This document shows positions 37,701 through 47,459 of a DNA stretch of 64,000 bases, one piece after another (position 1 is the stretch's first letter; each line of letters opens with the position of its first letter). Both the position numbers and the translations under genes were made by a program. Where the stretch lies: NCBI GenBank assembly GCA_035048815.1, contig JAUCBN010000001.1:18305001-18369000 (forward strand), in the 5' to 3' direction. The stretch is from Abelmoschus esculentus (Eukaryota; Streptophyta; Magnoliopsida; Malvales; Malvaceae). The notes below the pieces were generated by a model. It ran no database searches and was not told where the DNA came from. It was given only the letters and a program-made list of their open reading frames with translations.

Positions 37701-39232
37701 TTAAATTTATTAGAAATCTTATTTAAATTAGGAATAAATATTATTTAAATTAGAGATAAAGTATAATTTTAGTTATATTAAAACTCTTTTTAGCCTATTT
37801 AAAGGCTTATTCTGTAACTATTTGATATAGAAGAATAATAAGTAAATACAGAGAAACACTTTGTTCTCTCTGAAAAATATCACCTCCCGTTGCATCTACG
37901 GCCACCATGGCCTCTTTCTCACAAAAAACCTATTGTTTATCTAGTTATCAACACTAACTTATTATATTTTTAATATTAAGCAACAGAAAGAACACTATAC
38001 TTATATGTTAGTGATTCTGCTTACAGAAGAAAGAACGTGATACCAACTTACCGGCCTTAGTCATCTCGAGTGGAGATATCTTTGCAGTGTAGTAAGGCCC
38101 TCGTGTGCTAAGTTCCTCTACATTGAATCTGCATAAACCTTCAAGGACCACAATGTATGTGATCCTCCCACTCGGTTTCTCCACTCCTCTTGAAAGATGC
38201 AAAGCACGTGCAGCAACACCCCTGGGATATATGTAGTTATCATGAGCAAGGTATTGAATATTCACATAAGAAATATATAGACAGGCTTAATGCAACAATA
38301 TCTGAAAGCGAGTTGATTGATTGAAAGTACCTTTTATGCCAATGAATAACTTCAGGGTGGCTTTTCCCATCAACCTTGTGAGCATCTGATGTGCTAATCT
38401 GAACTTTGGAGCTCCGCTCTCCGGATTCAGTTCCTACACCTAAAATAACGTTTAAATCCTTTTTAGAAAACCATACACAGTCTTCTTGTTGGCAAAACAA
38501 GTCCACAAACAACAACCTTGAGATAACACAGAATCCATTGAAGTCATCTCAGCAGCATCTCGAACAGGAAGAATCCCAATTAATCCTTTCTCTTCTCGCT
38601 GCCATAATTCTTGCTCCACCAATTTCACACTGAAATGGTCAAACTACTTTATTATCTAATAACAAATAACAAACTGATCCGCGATTGTACCAGCTCCATT
38701 GTCATTATTCAGATTAAAAAAACAGAACATCACATAAAACCCAACATTTGAAAAATGATCACTCAATTACAATTCAGTAAATAACTTGAATTTCCATGAA
38801 CTGAAAGTGATGAGCTAAAAGTAAGTTCCAATTAGAAGACTCGAAAACTTTAAAAGACGCGTTAGTTTAACGGGAAAAAATAAAGCAGATGAAAATAAAG
38901 CATGGTAATACTATGCCATAAAAAGTCAATGAACGCTAAAAAAAAATAATTATTTCTAATTTTCAAGAAAGAGAGAACCACAGAAACGATCCTAATTCCA
39001 AAATTTGAATCAAGATAAAAATCCCCCGTTTTCGTTTTCTATGGAAACAAACAATAGAAGGAGGAATCGGCAGTTGTTAATAGAGTTTAGTCAAAAATCC
39101 AAATGAAAACAGGGGAGAAGGAAACCTGGTCTGTGAAGTGCAGCGAATCCGAATAAAGGCGCCAGGCAATAAAACTTTGTTTCGGAATGGGAGAATCGCT
39201 AAACGACCCGGCAGATCCACCGATTCCGCCAT
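25788..39232 (-). CDS. LON2: Lon protease homolog 2, peroxisomal type (17 exons)
   Basis: ATP-dependent Lon protease, which in plants works in peroxisomal matrix quality control. Exons (minus): 39126-39232, 38517-38629, 38331-38439, 38052-38221, 31277-31368, 30947-31126, 30782-30865, 30359-30486, 29900-30101, 29609-29815, 28901-29031, 28430-28643, 27622-27924, 27213-27407, 26577-26822, 26271-26372, 25788-25895. They join in frame to 896 codons; Arabidopsis LON2 has 888. The start MAESVDLPGRLAILPFRNKV opens the substrate-binding domain. Walker A GPPGVGKT is at residues 409-416, Walker B VMLLDEID ends at 479, and the catalytic dyad is Ser784 (DGPSAG) and Lys827 (GGIKDK). All introns are GT-AG except intron 6 (GC-AG). 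Intron 4 holds a 6.4-kb retrotransposon insertion. Oddity: the protein ends KSHM, not the family's SKL; an apparent 2-base deletion frameshifts the last residues. Family assignment is secure; peroxisomal location is in doubt for this copy. Confidence 0.96.
30866..30946 (-). other. LON2 intron 6, GC-AG type
   Basis: The exon before it ends CAG and the intron begins GCAAGC; the next exon follows an AG and reads SIRVAEKI. No GT near the junction keeps the conserved HLQ-SIR joint, so a GC donor is the only good fit. Its context (AG/GCAAG) is the usual one for GC-AG introns. Confidence 0.85.
31595..31843 (+). repeat. 5' LTR of copia-C
   Basis: 249 bp, TGTTAGTTGTCG...ATCAACA, with TATA box TATAAAA at 31755-31761. 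It carries four extra bases near its start compared with the 3' LTR. Confidence 0.92.
31885..32720 (+). pseudogene. Copia-C gag
   Basis: Begins MAFPQSTSSEIGSSSTST about 40 bases after the primer site. Copia gag features follow: LVGHNYLQWSQSVKIFL, then WLLNTMLPEV before a stop near 32194. Frames change several times afterwards, and a CCHC zinc knuckle (CDYCKKSGHLKEKCW) is legible near 32648-32692. Gag would package element RNA. The chain of stops and shifts shows it is dead. Confidence 0.85.
32621..34250 (+). pseudogene. Copia-C protease and integrase
   Basis: An open frame from 32804 to 33748 holds the aspartic protease (IIDSGASDHM, aspartate at 32945-32947), the integrase zinc finger (HFRLGHPNFNYL, then CHICPLAKQ) and the first catalytic aspartates (IHNDVWGP, then FKSDNEGEF). 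A stop and short rearrangement at 33746-33790 remove the stretch with the catalytic glutamate. A second open frame (33792-34250) gives the integrase tail (WGEALLTATYLINRMP). Integrase cannot function as read. Confidence 0.9.
34700..36171 (+). pseudogene. Copia-C reverse transcriptase and RNase H
   Basis: RT can be followed from the NTWTVTDLPQGKKS block near 34750 through HQLDIKNAFL and LYGLKQSPRA to YVDD at 35246-35257. Stops or shifts occur near 35038, 35132 and 35290. An open frame (35305-35631) carries the RT thumb region, and RNase H is legible at 35785-36171 (STAEAEYRALAL, then DDQSAIQIAKNP). Overall similarity to the RT of copia-A is obvious by eye. Confidence 0.88.
36206..36425 (+). 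repeat. 3' LTR of copia-C, first part
   Basis: Matches the 5' LTR up to TACTCAAAAA, where the nested element enters. The remaining 25 bp resume at 37929. Confidence 0.92.
36426..36717 (+). repeat. 5' LTR of the nested element
   Basis: 292 bp. Near its end it reads GCCACCATGGCC, a strong initiation context around an ATG. The short frame from it (14 codons) crosses the primer site. Confidence 0.92.
36973..37345. repeat. 68-bp tandem repeat inside the nested element
   Basis: GGTTATAGTTTAGCCTTAAA recurs at 36973, 37053, 37122, 37190, 37258 and 37326 (the third and sixth copies with one substitution). The period is 80 then 69, 68, 68, 68 bp. Units also share CTATTTGGTTCTATCTTAGC and AAAAGATAGG. 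A run of five full units plus a partial one. Confidence 0.93.
37632..37923 (+). repeat. 3' LTR of the nested element
   Basis: 292 bp, preceded by the purine tract and followed by AAAAA and the last 25 bp of the copia-C LTR. Confidence 0.92.
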
Positions 39233-39439
39233 TTTTTAAAGCCTTCGTTTTCTCAGAGGAAAAATAGAAATAAAAATAAACCAGAAGGAAAGAGAGACTA
39301 CTAAATTGTTCATCTGATATTTAAATAGGAGAAAAACATTAAAAGGATAGTAATAAACCAGGTAAAAACATCTAATATACATGGTTAAAGTATTAAAATG
39401 TTACCTAAACTTTATTTAAAATTTTAGGTATAAAATTAA
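39233..39439 (-). promoter_or_regulatory. LON2 5' UTR and proximal promoter
   Basis: Directly upstream of the LON2 start codon. On the minus strand a TATA-like TATTTAAATA lies at 39318-39327, about 90 bases before the ATG, followed by a pyrimidine-rich patch (about 39283-39300) of the kind common near plant core promoters. The transcription start was not determined. Confidence 0.4.
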
Positions 39440-39647
39440 TTTAAAAATAAGTTATTTGTCAAAAAGATATTATTATATGTATTTGATATATTATCATCCT
39501 TAAATTTTTAATAGTTCAGTTATCGTAATAGTTAAAAATAAGCTATTTGTCAAAAAGATATGGATTAAGGATTAAATTTATCTCAAAAATATAAAGACTA
39601 AAATGATAAAAATTATAAACGTTAAGGATTAAAATTATCTTTATGCC
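39440..39647 (-). repeat. Dispersed repeat, copy 2, upstream of LON2
   Basis: Reverse complement of the repeat at 21142-21300. TAAGTTATTTGTCAAAAAGA occurs twice (about 39449 and, with one change, 39539). It lies about 0.2 kb upstream of the LON2 start codon. Confidence 0.65.
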
Positions 39648-39814
39648 AAAATTTAAAAATATAATAAACTTTCAAAAGTTATAAAATCAAAACTAAACTT
39701 TATGTTTTATAACGTAATATTTTTTATAAAATTTTATATGATAGTATATTGGGTAAATTACATAGATTATGAAACTGGTATTAAAATGGTCATCACACTT
39801 TAAAAAACGTCAAA

Positions 39815-40920
39815 TCTACTAATGAATTATTACAATAGTATAACATAAAATGATCGTTAAAAATTAACGGACTGATAACGTGTCAGTTGAAAATAAAATG
39901 AAATAATTAACATTTACTCTTTATTATTCATAATTTTTTTAAATTTAATTTTAATTTTATTATAATAATATAATATAATTATTTAATTAAGTGGTGATAT
40001 ATTTCACCACCTTATTGGAGGATATTATTTATATATAATTTATTAAACTTGAGTTATATGCATAGAAAGCATGTGACTTAACCACTAGGTCAAACGGATT
40101 CATTTGATATGAAATACTGACATTTTTTATATATTTATTATTTCTGATATTTATTCCTTTACATTCACAAATATAATTTTATATTTATTTTTTTAATTTA
40201 GTTAAAAAAATAATAATTAAATTATTATATAAAAATTAAAAATTTAAAATTAATAAAATTTTATTTACAAACCCTAACCCTAAATGCTAAATCCTAATCC
40301 TAAATGTTTAACCCTAAATTTATTTAAAAAATAAATTATAATAAAAATTCATTTAATAAATCCTAAATGTTCTACTAATGAACTATTACAATAGTATAAC
40401 ATAAAATGATCGTTAAAAATTAACGGACTGATAACGTGTCAGTTGAAAATAAAATGAAATAATTAACATTTACTCTTTATTATTCATAATTTTTTTAAAT
40501 TTAATTTTAATTTTACTATAATAATATAATATAATTATTTAATTAAGTGGTGATATATTTCACCACCTTATTGGAGGATATTATTTATATATAATTTATT
40601 AAACTTGAGTTATAAGCATAGAAAGCATGTGACTTAACCACTAGGTCAAACGGATTCATTTGATATGAAATACTGACATTTTTTATATATTTATTATTTC
40701 TGATATTTATTCTTTTACATTCACAAATATAATTTTATATTTATTTTTTTAATTTAGTTAAAAAAATAATAATTAAATTATTATATAAAAATTTAAAATT
40801 TAAAATTAATAAAATTTTATTTACAAACCCTAACCCTAAATGCTAAATCCTAATCCTAAATGTTCAACCCTAAATTTATTTAAAAAATAAATTATAATAA
40901 AAATTCATTTAATAAACCCT
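39815..40920. repeat. 556-bp tandem duplication of the left arm
   Basis: 39815-40370 and 40371-40920 are almost identical at a constant offset of 556 bp, with only scattered single-base differences. The right arm has the unit once. Confidence 0.93.
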
Positions 40921-41150
40921 AAACTCTAAACCCTAAATTAAAAACTCTAAACCCTAAACTTCAAATTCTAAATCCCCAAACACTAACCCAAAATCTTTAA
41001 CCTTAAATGTTAAAGCCTAAATATAGGGTTTAGGGTTTGTGGTTTAAAATTTAGGGTTTAAGATTTGAAGTTTATGGTTTATTAAATAATTTTTTAACTT
41101 AGGGTTTAACATTTAGGGTTAGGGATTATTATTTAGGGTTTAGGATTTAT
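40910..41150. repeat. Telomere-like CCCTAAA/TTTAGGG runs at the apex
   Basis: Degenerate CCCTAAA repeats on the left turn into TTTAGGG repeats on the right around 41000, so both telomere-strand types meet head to head. Further CCCTAA units occur near 40270-40320 and 40826-40880. Confidence 0.8.
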
Positions 41151-41681
41151 AAATAAAATTTTATTATTTTTAAATTTTTAATTTATTATATAATAATTTA
41201 TTTATTATTTATAATTAAATTACAAATAAATAAATAAAAAATTATATGTGTGAGTGTAAAGGAATAAATATAAAAAATAATAAATATATACAAATTGTTA
41301 GTGTTTAATATGAAATAAATGTTCTTGGTCCAGTGGTTAAGTTACATGTAACTCAGGTTTGATTTCTCAATTGAGCATTCTTGTCTGAGTTTGTTTTATC
41401 CTTTAATTAGGTGGTGATATATGTCATCGCCTTATTAGAGGACATTTATAATAAAATTAGTATTAAATTAAAAAATGTTCAAATAACAAAGAGTAAATGT
41501 GTAATTATTTCATTTATTTTTAACTGTCGCGTCATTAGTCCGTTAATTTTTAACGATCAATAATTATATTGATGTCATTTTAATAGTTGACTGATAGATT
41601 TAACTCTTTTTAAAGTATGATAATCATTTTGGTACCAACCCATAATATAATGACTATCTGTATAGTTTATCCTAGTATAAT

Positions 41682-42591
41682 TAATCATTTATATTTATAG
41701 ATTAAATCAACTTAGTCCTAATTTAAAAACATCAATAATTTAACTCTTATTAAACTCGTTAACAACAAATATTAATCTTAATTTCTACTCACATAAGTCA
41801 CCATGAAGATGATGTATTGAGTTTACGGCTTCCTTCTTTAATGCTTTTGGAACATATCCTAACCGTTGTACATGGGCTTATAGTGTTTCTAATAAGAAAA
41901 TATATAATTATTAAATGAATTATACTAGCTGATAATTCTTGGAACTAATGATTAAAAAAATCCATATTTGTTATAACAATCGTTATTTAAAGATAATATT
42001 ATCGACCGAAAACTATTAACTGCATAAATAATGGTAGGATTCGAAATCATATCAATTACGATCGATAACGGCCATAATTTAACGGTTAATGATCAATAGC
42101 AACAATAATGATATGTTATTCCTGTTATTTCAAAAATTCCCTCCAAAATAAAACCATCAATCAAATTTAATACCAAAAGTTAAATTTTTTTAAAAAATCA
42201 TAAATAAATTTATTATATTTATATCTATTTTAATTTATAATGTATTGTACGAGTTTAAAAAAATCAAGACCACAAACATTTTTTAAATCTTTGTTCGTAA
42301 CCAATATCATAACTTGACATTGCAATTTATGTGCAATATTTTCACAAAATGAAACTAATGTTGATATCAATTGATTCAAAATTATAAAACATAGATTGAT
42401 GCTTTATTCAAAAAATATGATAATCAAAAGAAAAAAAAAATAAAAGAATCAAATTTGTTTGGAAAAAAATTATTGAGCGTCTTCGCTCATCTTGTTTTAA
42501 TGACCTTATAAGAATAACAAAATTTTATCAAATTAATTTCTACTCTACCGTCCTTGGGTTCATTCTCAAGGAAAACCTATTTCATTTGATC
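41682..42591. other. AT-rich intergenic sequence
   Basis: No gene or element boundary recognised. Confidence 0.5.
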
Positions 42592-42596
42592 TGGAC

Positions 42597-43173
42597 CTTA
42601 GATAATGATTGAATCCCACATTCACTTAATATTTATAGGTGACATGGAGCAGTTCAGTCAATTTAAAATTCTTTTGAATTTTAAATGTGTAACCAATTAG
42701 ATTTAATATCAGATTTAATTAAATATATTATATTTAACTAAATATTATATGCTATTAAATTTAAATTTTGAATTTTAAATCATATTTTATCTGATTCTAG
42801 AACAGACTTACCCTTACATCTAGCCTATAAATAAGAGGTTTCTCTTATTTTTTTACATCATCGGTGAGAAAAGCATTTGGCTTCTTTTGTGAGATTTGAG
42901 AGCTTCTTCGTTGAGCTTGATTATTTTATTTTACTAGAGTTCTTCATTTCACTTTAGACGATCACTATCGTCGTGGTCTACTATAAATTTTGGGTGTACA
43001 TCATTTGGAGAGACCATACTAACATTTGATGGACAACCACCTAAACTAGTGAGTACATACATCGAGGCAAATTATTTCTAAGTTAGTGGCATTCATACCA
43101 CGATACAGTTAATTTATTGTTACTATTTGTTTATTATATATTAGCCTTGTTTTGCAGCATATTTTAACCAACA
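42597..43173 (+). repeat. 5' LTR of copia-D
   Basis: Ends TTTTAACCAACA. The start reads CTTAGATAATGATTG where related LTRs read TGTTGGAAATG. A TATAAATA-type box lies near 42826. Confidence 0.82.
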
Positions 43174-44289
43174 ACTTAAATAATTCTACTATAAAAATGA
43201 CATTATCATCAAGTTGGTTTTTCAATTTATTCAAGCTTGATGCACTCGACAGGTCAACTATCAAAGGTGGTGATAAAACTAACTACACCGCCACCACCAT
43301 CAACTAATGATACTGAAGCTAAAGATAAAAACAAAAATCCTGAAGATAATTATCTTGTTACTATCAGTAAATTATTTTTATTATTGTTAGTAAATAATTT
43401 TTATGATTAACCATGTATAAATTTTTATTTCAATTTTGGTAGATTTAAAATAGATGTGAAATATCGTTCAAGATGAATTTTAGAGTGATGATGCAAGTAT
43501 TGAAGCTACAGGCATGATCAAAGTAGACAAGGTCTACATGGAATTACGTTTCTACTTATAAGGTCAGATTATTTAATTCATGATTTTCAATACATTAATT
43601 TATATTAAGCCTTTACCTAGCCTCTAAGCTTAGTGAGCATGTCTTAGACTAAGTTGTATACGAAGGCTATATAACTTTTTCGAGTAAAATACTTAACTTG
43701 AGTATACTTAATAAAATTCTTTTGTGTGTAATATATATATTAAACATAACTTTTAAAAGACCTAAATGAAGAAGAGAAATATTCATAAGATATTAATTGA
43801 AAAGTAATGAGGTAATTTAAAAAAAAAACGTCTAAGATTAATTCTTTGAAAGACTTGATATTTGTGCATGTTTTATGCACCACCTCTCTTTCTAAACCTA
43901 CATGGTGTGTTAATATACTCATTATTCTAATTTATAAAATACTGTAAATAAATAAATATTCTCTAATTAGTGCAAAAGTTATATCGTAATAATTTCTCTA
44001 ACATATGTTTCTTTTGATCATAGTAGATAAATATTTCTTGTGGTCTTTTAAGGCAATGACATTGTCTAAAGTAAAGAGAAAATGATAAACATTAATGCTA
44101 CTAAAATATATTTGTAGCCATTAAATCTCTTTGAGCTATTTTCTTCAGGAAGAAAATAATTGTCTATCTTAGGATTGTGCAAAAATCTCTATAAAAATTC
44201 TCTTTATAAAAAGATGTAATATTTCAATACTCTAGTATGATTTAGTAAAGCTAAAGCATATTAAATCGACCTTTAAAACGGTTTTTAAT

Positions 44290-45115
44290 TGTAAATCTGA
44301 ACATCTAGAACTTGTACATATTGATCTAGTAGACTTTAGAAACTATAAGTAAGGGAAAAAACACTATTACATCACCTTTGTAGATAACGATTCTAGATAT
44401 ACAAACGTTTATCTTTTAAGAACTAAAGATGAATCTGTAAACATTTTCTTAATCTATAAAGCAAAAGTTGAAAATCAACTTGATAAGAAGATAAAACGTA
44501 TTATGTCCGATAGAGGTGGTGAGTTTGGATCTAATTTTTTTAAAGAGATATGTGAGATGAATGACATAGTTCATAAAACTTATGTCCTTTACTTTCCTCA
44601 ATAAAATGGTATAGCCGAAGAGAAAAAAAAACTTTAAAAGAGATGATAAAATCATTATTTATAAGTTTTGGGCTAGTTTATAACATTGGGGGAACCATTC
44701 TATCATCAAATTATATCTTAAACCGAATGTCTCAGAAAAAAATTAGACTCAATCCCATAGAAACTGTGGAAAGGTTATACACCTAACTTGCAATACCTAA
44801 AAGTGTGTGGGTGTCTATCTAAAGTAGGTTTGTCTGACTTTAAGAAGTTCATCATTAGTCCCAAAATTGTTGATGTAGTATTTATTGGGTATGTTATCGT
44901 AATACCGCATATAGGTTTATGCTTCAACATGACTTTTTTATATGTAAATCCAGGGATACAATTTTCTTTGAAAATATCGTTCTTTTAAAGAAAACTAGAT
45001 TAATTGCAGAAACACATATAGAAAACATTCCATCCGCTTCTTCTAGTATATCTGCTAGAGATACTATAGAGTTTAAGTTAGAGCATAGAAAAAGTAAGAG
45101 GAAAAAGGATAGAAA
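44290..45115 (+). pseudogene. Copia-D integrase fragment
   Basis: Across broken frames it reads VHIDLVDF, then TFVDNDSRYTNVYLL, then IMSDRGGEF and, after a stop in place of Q, NGIAEEKK: the DDE landmarks of copia integrase in order. The tail includes NYILNRMSQKK and a degraded connection domain. Stops are frequent. Catalytic aspartates are legible, but the chain is unreadable as a protein. Confidence 0.8.
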
Positions 45116-45159
45116 CCTCTTTTAGACCTAAGTTTTAAGTTGAAACCAACTTGGTTTAT

Positions 45160-45602
45160 GGTAATAACGACGTAAGCTCTAAGTGTGGATATATTTTCAC
45201 TTTAAGTGGAACTACAATCTCGTAGAATTCTACCAAGTAGACTTATATTTCACTTTCCACTATGGAGTCAGAGTTTATAGCTCTAGACTTAGCTTGGTAA
45301 GAAGCTGAGTGGCTTAAGAATCCTTTAGTAGAGATATCTTTGTGAGAAAACTAACTCCTCTAGTAATTTTATTGTATGATTCGCACTTTGCGATACATGT
45401 GGCCCTAAATCAAGTCTACAATGGTAATAAGTGGCACATTCGCATAAAACACGAATTTGTGAGGCACCTAATAAAGAATGGAGTACTCACCTTAGAATAT
45501 GTTAAGTTGGAGATGAATTTGGTTGATCCTCTTATCAAAGGATTGAGCAGGAAACAAATTCTAAATTTGTCGAGGGGGATAGGTCTTAAGCTCATTGGTT
45601 GA
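45160..45602 (+). pseudogene. Copia-D RNase H tail
   Basis: Reads SLSTMESEFIALDLAW, then an 86-codon open stretch (45342-45602) with HIRIKHEFVRHLIKNG and VDPLIKGLSRKQIL, the usual end of copia RNase H. RT is absent upstream: only 50-odd bases separate it from integrase sequence. Confidence 0.82.
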
Positions 45603-46502
45603 GTGATTCATGGTGGATACCCAACTTAGTTATCTAAGTTCAATATGGTCAAACGAAATCATGGAGTGACTCATAGTGAACATGTCCATCTACCCAATTC
45701 CTATGACATTTCATGTACATGCCCACGTAGAGCTTCATGCTCTTAATAAATTCATGGCCTAGGTTTGGGTGGTCCTAGTGAGAAAGACTTGACGAATTTA
45801 CCATTTTTTGTTGAATAACTACTCTTAATAAGTTCTTAGACCTATTGCGAAGAACTAATTGAACTTACCACTTAGAAGGATGAGTTTATTTTAACTCTTA
45901 ATAAACTCTATCCAAAGAGTTTGGGTTGTTCTATTGAGAAGAACATTATTAAATCTACCGAACAAAGAGGTTGGGTTTTCATTCTTAATAATTTCTTAGT
46001 TTAGATTTTGAATGGTTCATTTAATATGAACTTGAAGAAAATCATCTTATTTTCTTGCGTGGTTGAGCTTTATACAAAGCTTTTAATTATTTTATAGTCC
46101 GATTATGGGTGATTTATATCGAGATAAACTTGATGAAATAACTTATATAAGTGAGAAGGGTTGGTTGCCTTCTATGAAAAATGATTAGTCATTTTTCTAG
46201 TACAGTTACTAAATCCCGAGGTAATATGGTTAAACATATACTTTGTATATATACATATCTTCATATTGCGGACTTTGATGGATGAAGGGATTAATTATGT
46301 GTTATGAGTTCACCCCGATCTTAGAAATTAGTTCAAGACTTGTTTCACTTATCTATGATGAGGATTACTCATCATCACTACGTATTAGTTCAAGATTTAT
46401 TCAATATGTACTTAAGTAACTAATCTCGCTAATGCTCGTCTTGTGTTGGTTGAACTCAGCGATTTTTTATTTCAAGAGGATTCATTCGCATTAGTCGGGA
46501 AT

Positions 46503-47080
46503 TATGGGAAATGTTTGAATCCCACATTCACTTTGTATTTATAAGTGGTATGGAGCACTTCATTCAATTCAAAATTCCTTTAAGTTTTAAATGTGTATCT
46601 GGTTAGATTTAATATAAGATTTAATTAAATATTCGAGATTTGATTGAATATTATTTATTATTAAATTTAAATTTTGAATTTTAAATTAGATTTTATCTGA
46701 TTCTTGGAAGAACTTTCCCATATACTCAGCCTATAAATAAGAAGCTTCTCCTCTAATTTTATACACCATCAGTGAGAAAAGCATTTGGCTTCCTTTGTGA
46801 TATTTGAGAGCTGATTATTTTATTTCATTGAAGTTCTTCCTTTCACTTTAGACAATCACTATCATCGTAGTCCACTCCAAACTTTGGGTGTACATTGTTT
46901 GGAGAGACCGTGCTTACCTTCGAGAGGACAACCGCCTAAAGTTGCAAGTACACACATCGAGACGAATAGTTTCTAGGGTAGTGAGCTCCATACCATGACA
47001 CGATTTACTTATTGTTCTGTTGGTTTATTATTATTTCTTGTTAGTGTTTACACCCTATTTTGCAGTATATTTAACAAACA
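46503..47080 (+). repeat. 3' LTR of copia-D
   Basis: Ends TTTAACAAACA directly before TGGAC. Similar to the LTR at 22355-23061. Confidence 0.82.
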
Positions 47081-47085
47081 TGGAC

Positions 47086-47459
47086 ATCATTTGAAAAAAA
47101 ATGCTTATGAATTTTTGGAAAAACACATTGAAAAACCACATTGGCTTACAATATGACAAAATACCACCTTGGCAGGAAAAATTAACCTAATGAATCTAAA
47201 AAAATTGTCATTACTCAACAATAACACTACACTTTTAGCAGAGCTGTACCCGTGCAAACAGATAAACCAAGCATATTAGTAGATTGTCTTAAATTTTGAT
47301 AAGTGTTTAAAAGTTATATTTTATATTCTCATTTTACTATAACTATTGTTAGTTTTTGAGTTAATTTAGTTGGATTATGAGCCATTTCTGTATATTCTCT
47401 ACAGTTCAGAATTAATGTACTTACATATATAATTTATGCAATATTGGGGGAGAAAAGGT
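47086..47459. other. Intergenic sequence
   Basis: No recognisable feature. Confidence 0.5.

Larger units (their letters stand above)
36426..37923 (+). mobile_element. Non-autonomous LTR element nested in the copia-C 3' LTR
   Basis: 1,498 bp with 292-bp LTRs (36426-36717, 37632-37923), TG...CA ends and an AAAAA target duplication (36421-36425, 37924-37928). The 914-bp interior begins with a TGGTATCATGAGCC primer site and ends with the purine tract TTGAGGGGGAG. No gag or pol motif is visible; the interior is mostly a tandem repeat. LTRs differ at about 11 of 292 positions (3.8%). Size and structure fit a TRIM/SMART-to-LARD type non-autonomous copia derivative that depends on proteins from another element. 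Confidence 0.93.
31595..37953 (+). mobile_element. Ty1/copia element in LON2 intron 4 (copia-C)
   Basis: Flanked by perfect CTAAC target duplications (31590-31594, 37954-37958). The 5' LTR is 31595-31843. The 3' LTR is split into 36206-36425 and 37929-37953 by a nested element. The interior starts with TGGTATCAG at 31844 and ends with a purine tract (AAGGGGGAG) before 36206. Without the nested insert the element is about 4.9 kb. It lies antisense to LON2. LTR halves differ by about 8 substitutions and one 4-base indel over 245 bp (about 3%). All copia domains are present but broken by stops and small deletions, so it is inactive. Confidence 0.95.
31369..38051 (-). other. LON2 intron 4, enlarged by nested retrotransposons
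   Basis: 6,683 bp. Without the copia-C insertion and one target-duplication copy the intron would be about 319 bp, like its neighbours. The splice sites (GGTAAG at 38051 downward, TTAG ending at 31369) are intact and lie about 220 and 90 bp from the insertion edges. Confidence 0.92.
39751..41672. mobile_element. Fold-back (Mutator-like) element with long inverted arms
   Basis: The left end GGGTAAATTACATAGAT and the right end ATCTGTATAGTTTATCC are inverted, and the similarity continues inward for about 550-600 bp on each side. Shared phrases include CGTTAAAAATTAACGGACT on the left with its complement on the right. Flanking 9-mers TAGTATATT (39742-39750) and TAGTATAAT (41673-41681) match at 8 of 9, which fits Mutator-type target duplications. 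No transposase is encoded. The left arm is tandemly doubled, and CCCTAAA-type runs occupy the turn. Confidence 0.8.
42597..47080 (+). mobile_element. Decayed Ty1/copia element lacking RT (copia-D)
   Basis: LTRs of about 577 bp (42597-43173, about 46503-47080) lie between perfect TGGAC duplications (42592-42596, 47081-47085). The TG start of both LTRs is mutated. The interior has no recognisable gag. Integrase pieces lie at 44290-45115 and an RNase H tail at 45160-45602, with the RT between them deleted. A non-coding stretch of 0.9 kb follows and is shared with 21466-22354. This is an old copy. Confidence 0.88.

Noticed and set aside
25788..39232. LON2 as a bacterial or mitochondrial-type Lon
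   Set aside because: Seventeen spliceosomal introns, the plant LON2-type N-terminus beginning MAESVDLPGRL and no visible transit peptide favour the peroxisomal paralogue.
40910..41150. Chromosome end or true interstitial telomere
   Set aside because: The runs are short, degenerate and symmetric within a transposon-like fold-back; no long perfect TTTAGGG array is present.
41326..41400. Possible tRNA gene in the fold-back element
   Set aside because: Box A is good but box B is poor, and I could not draw acceptor and anticodon stems; better treated as a tRNA-derived relic.
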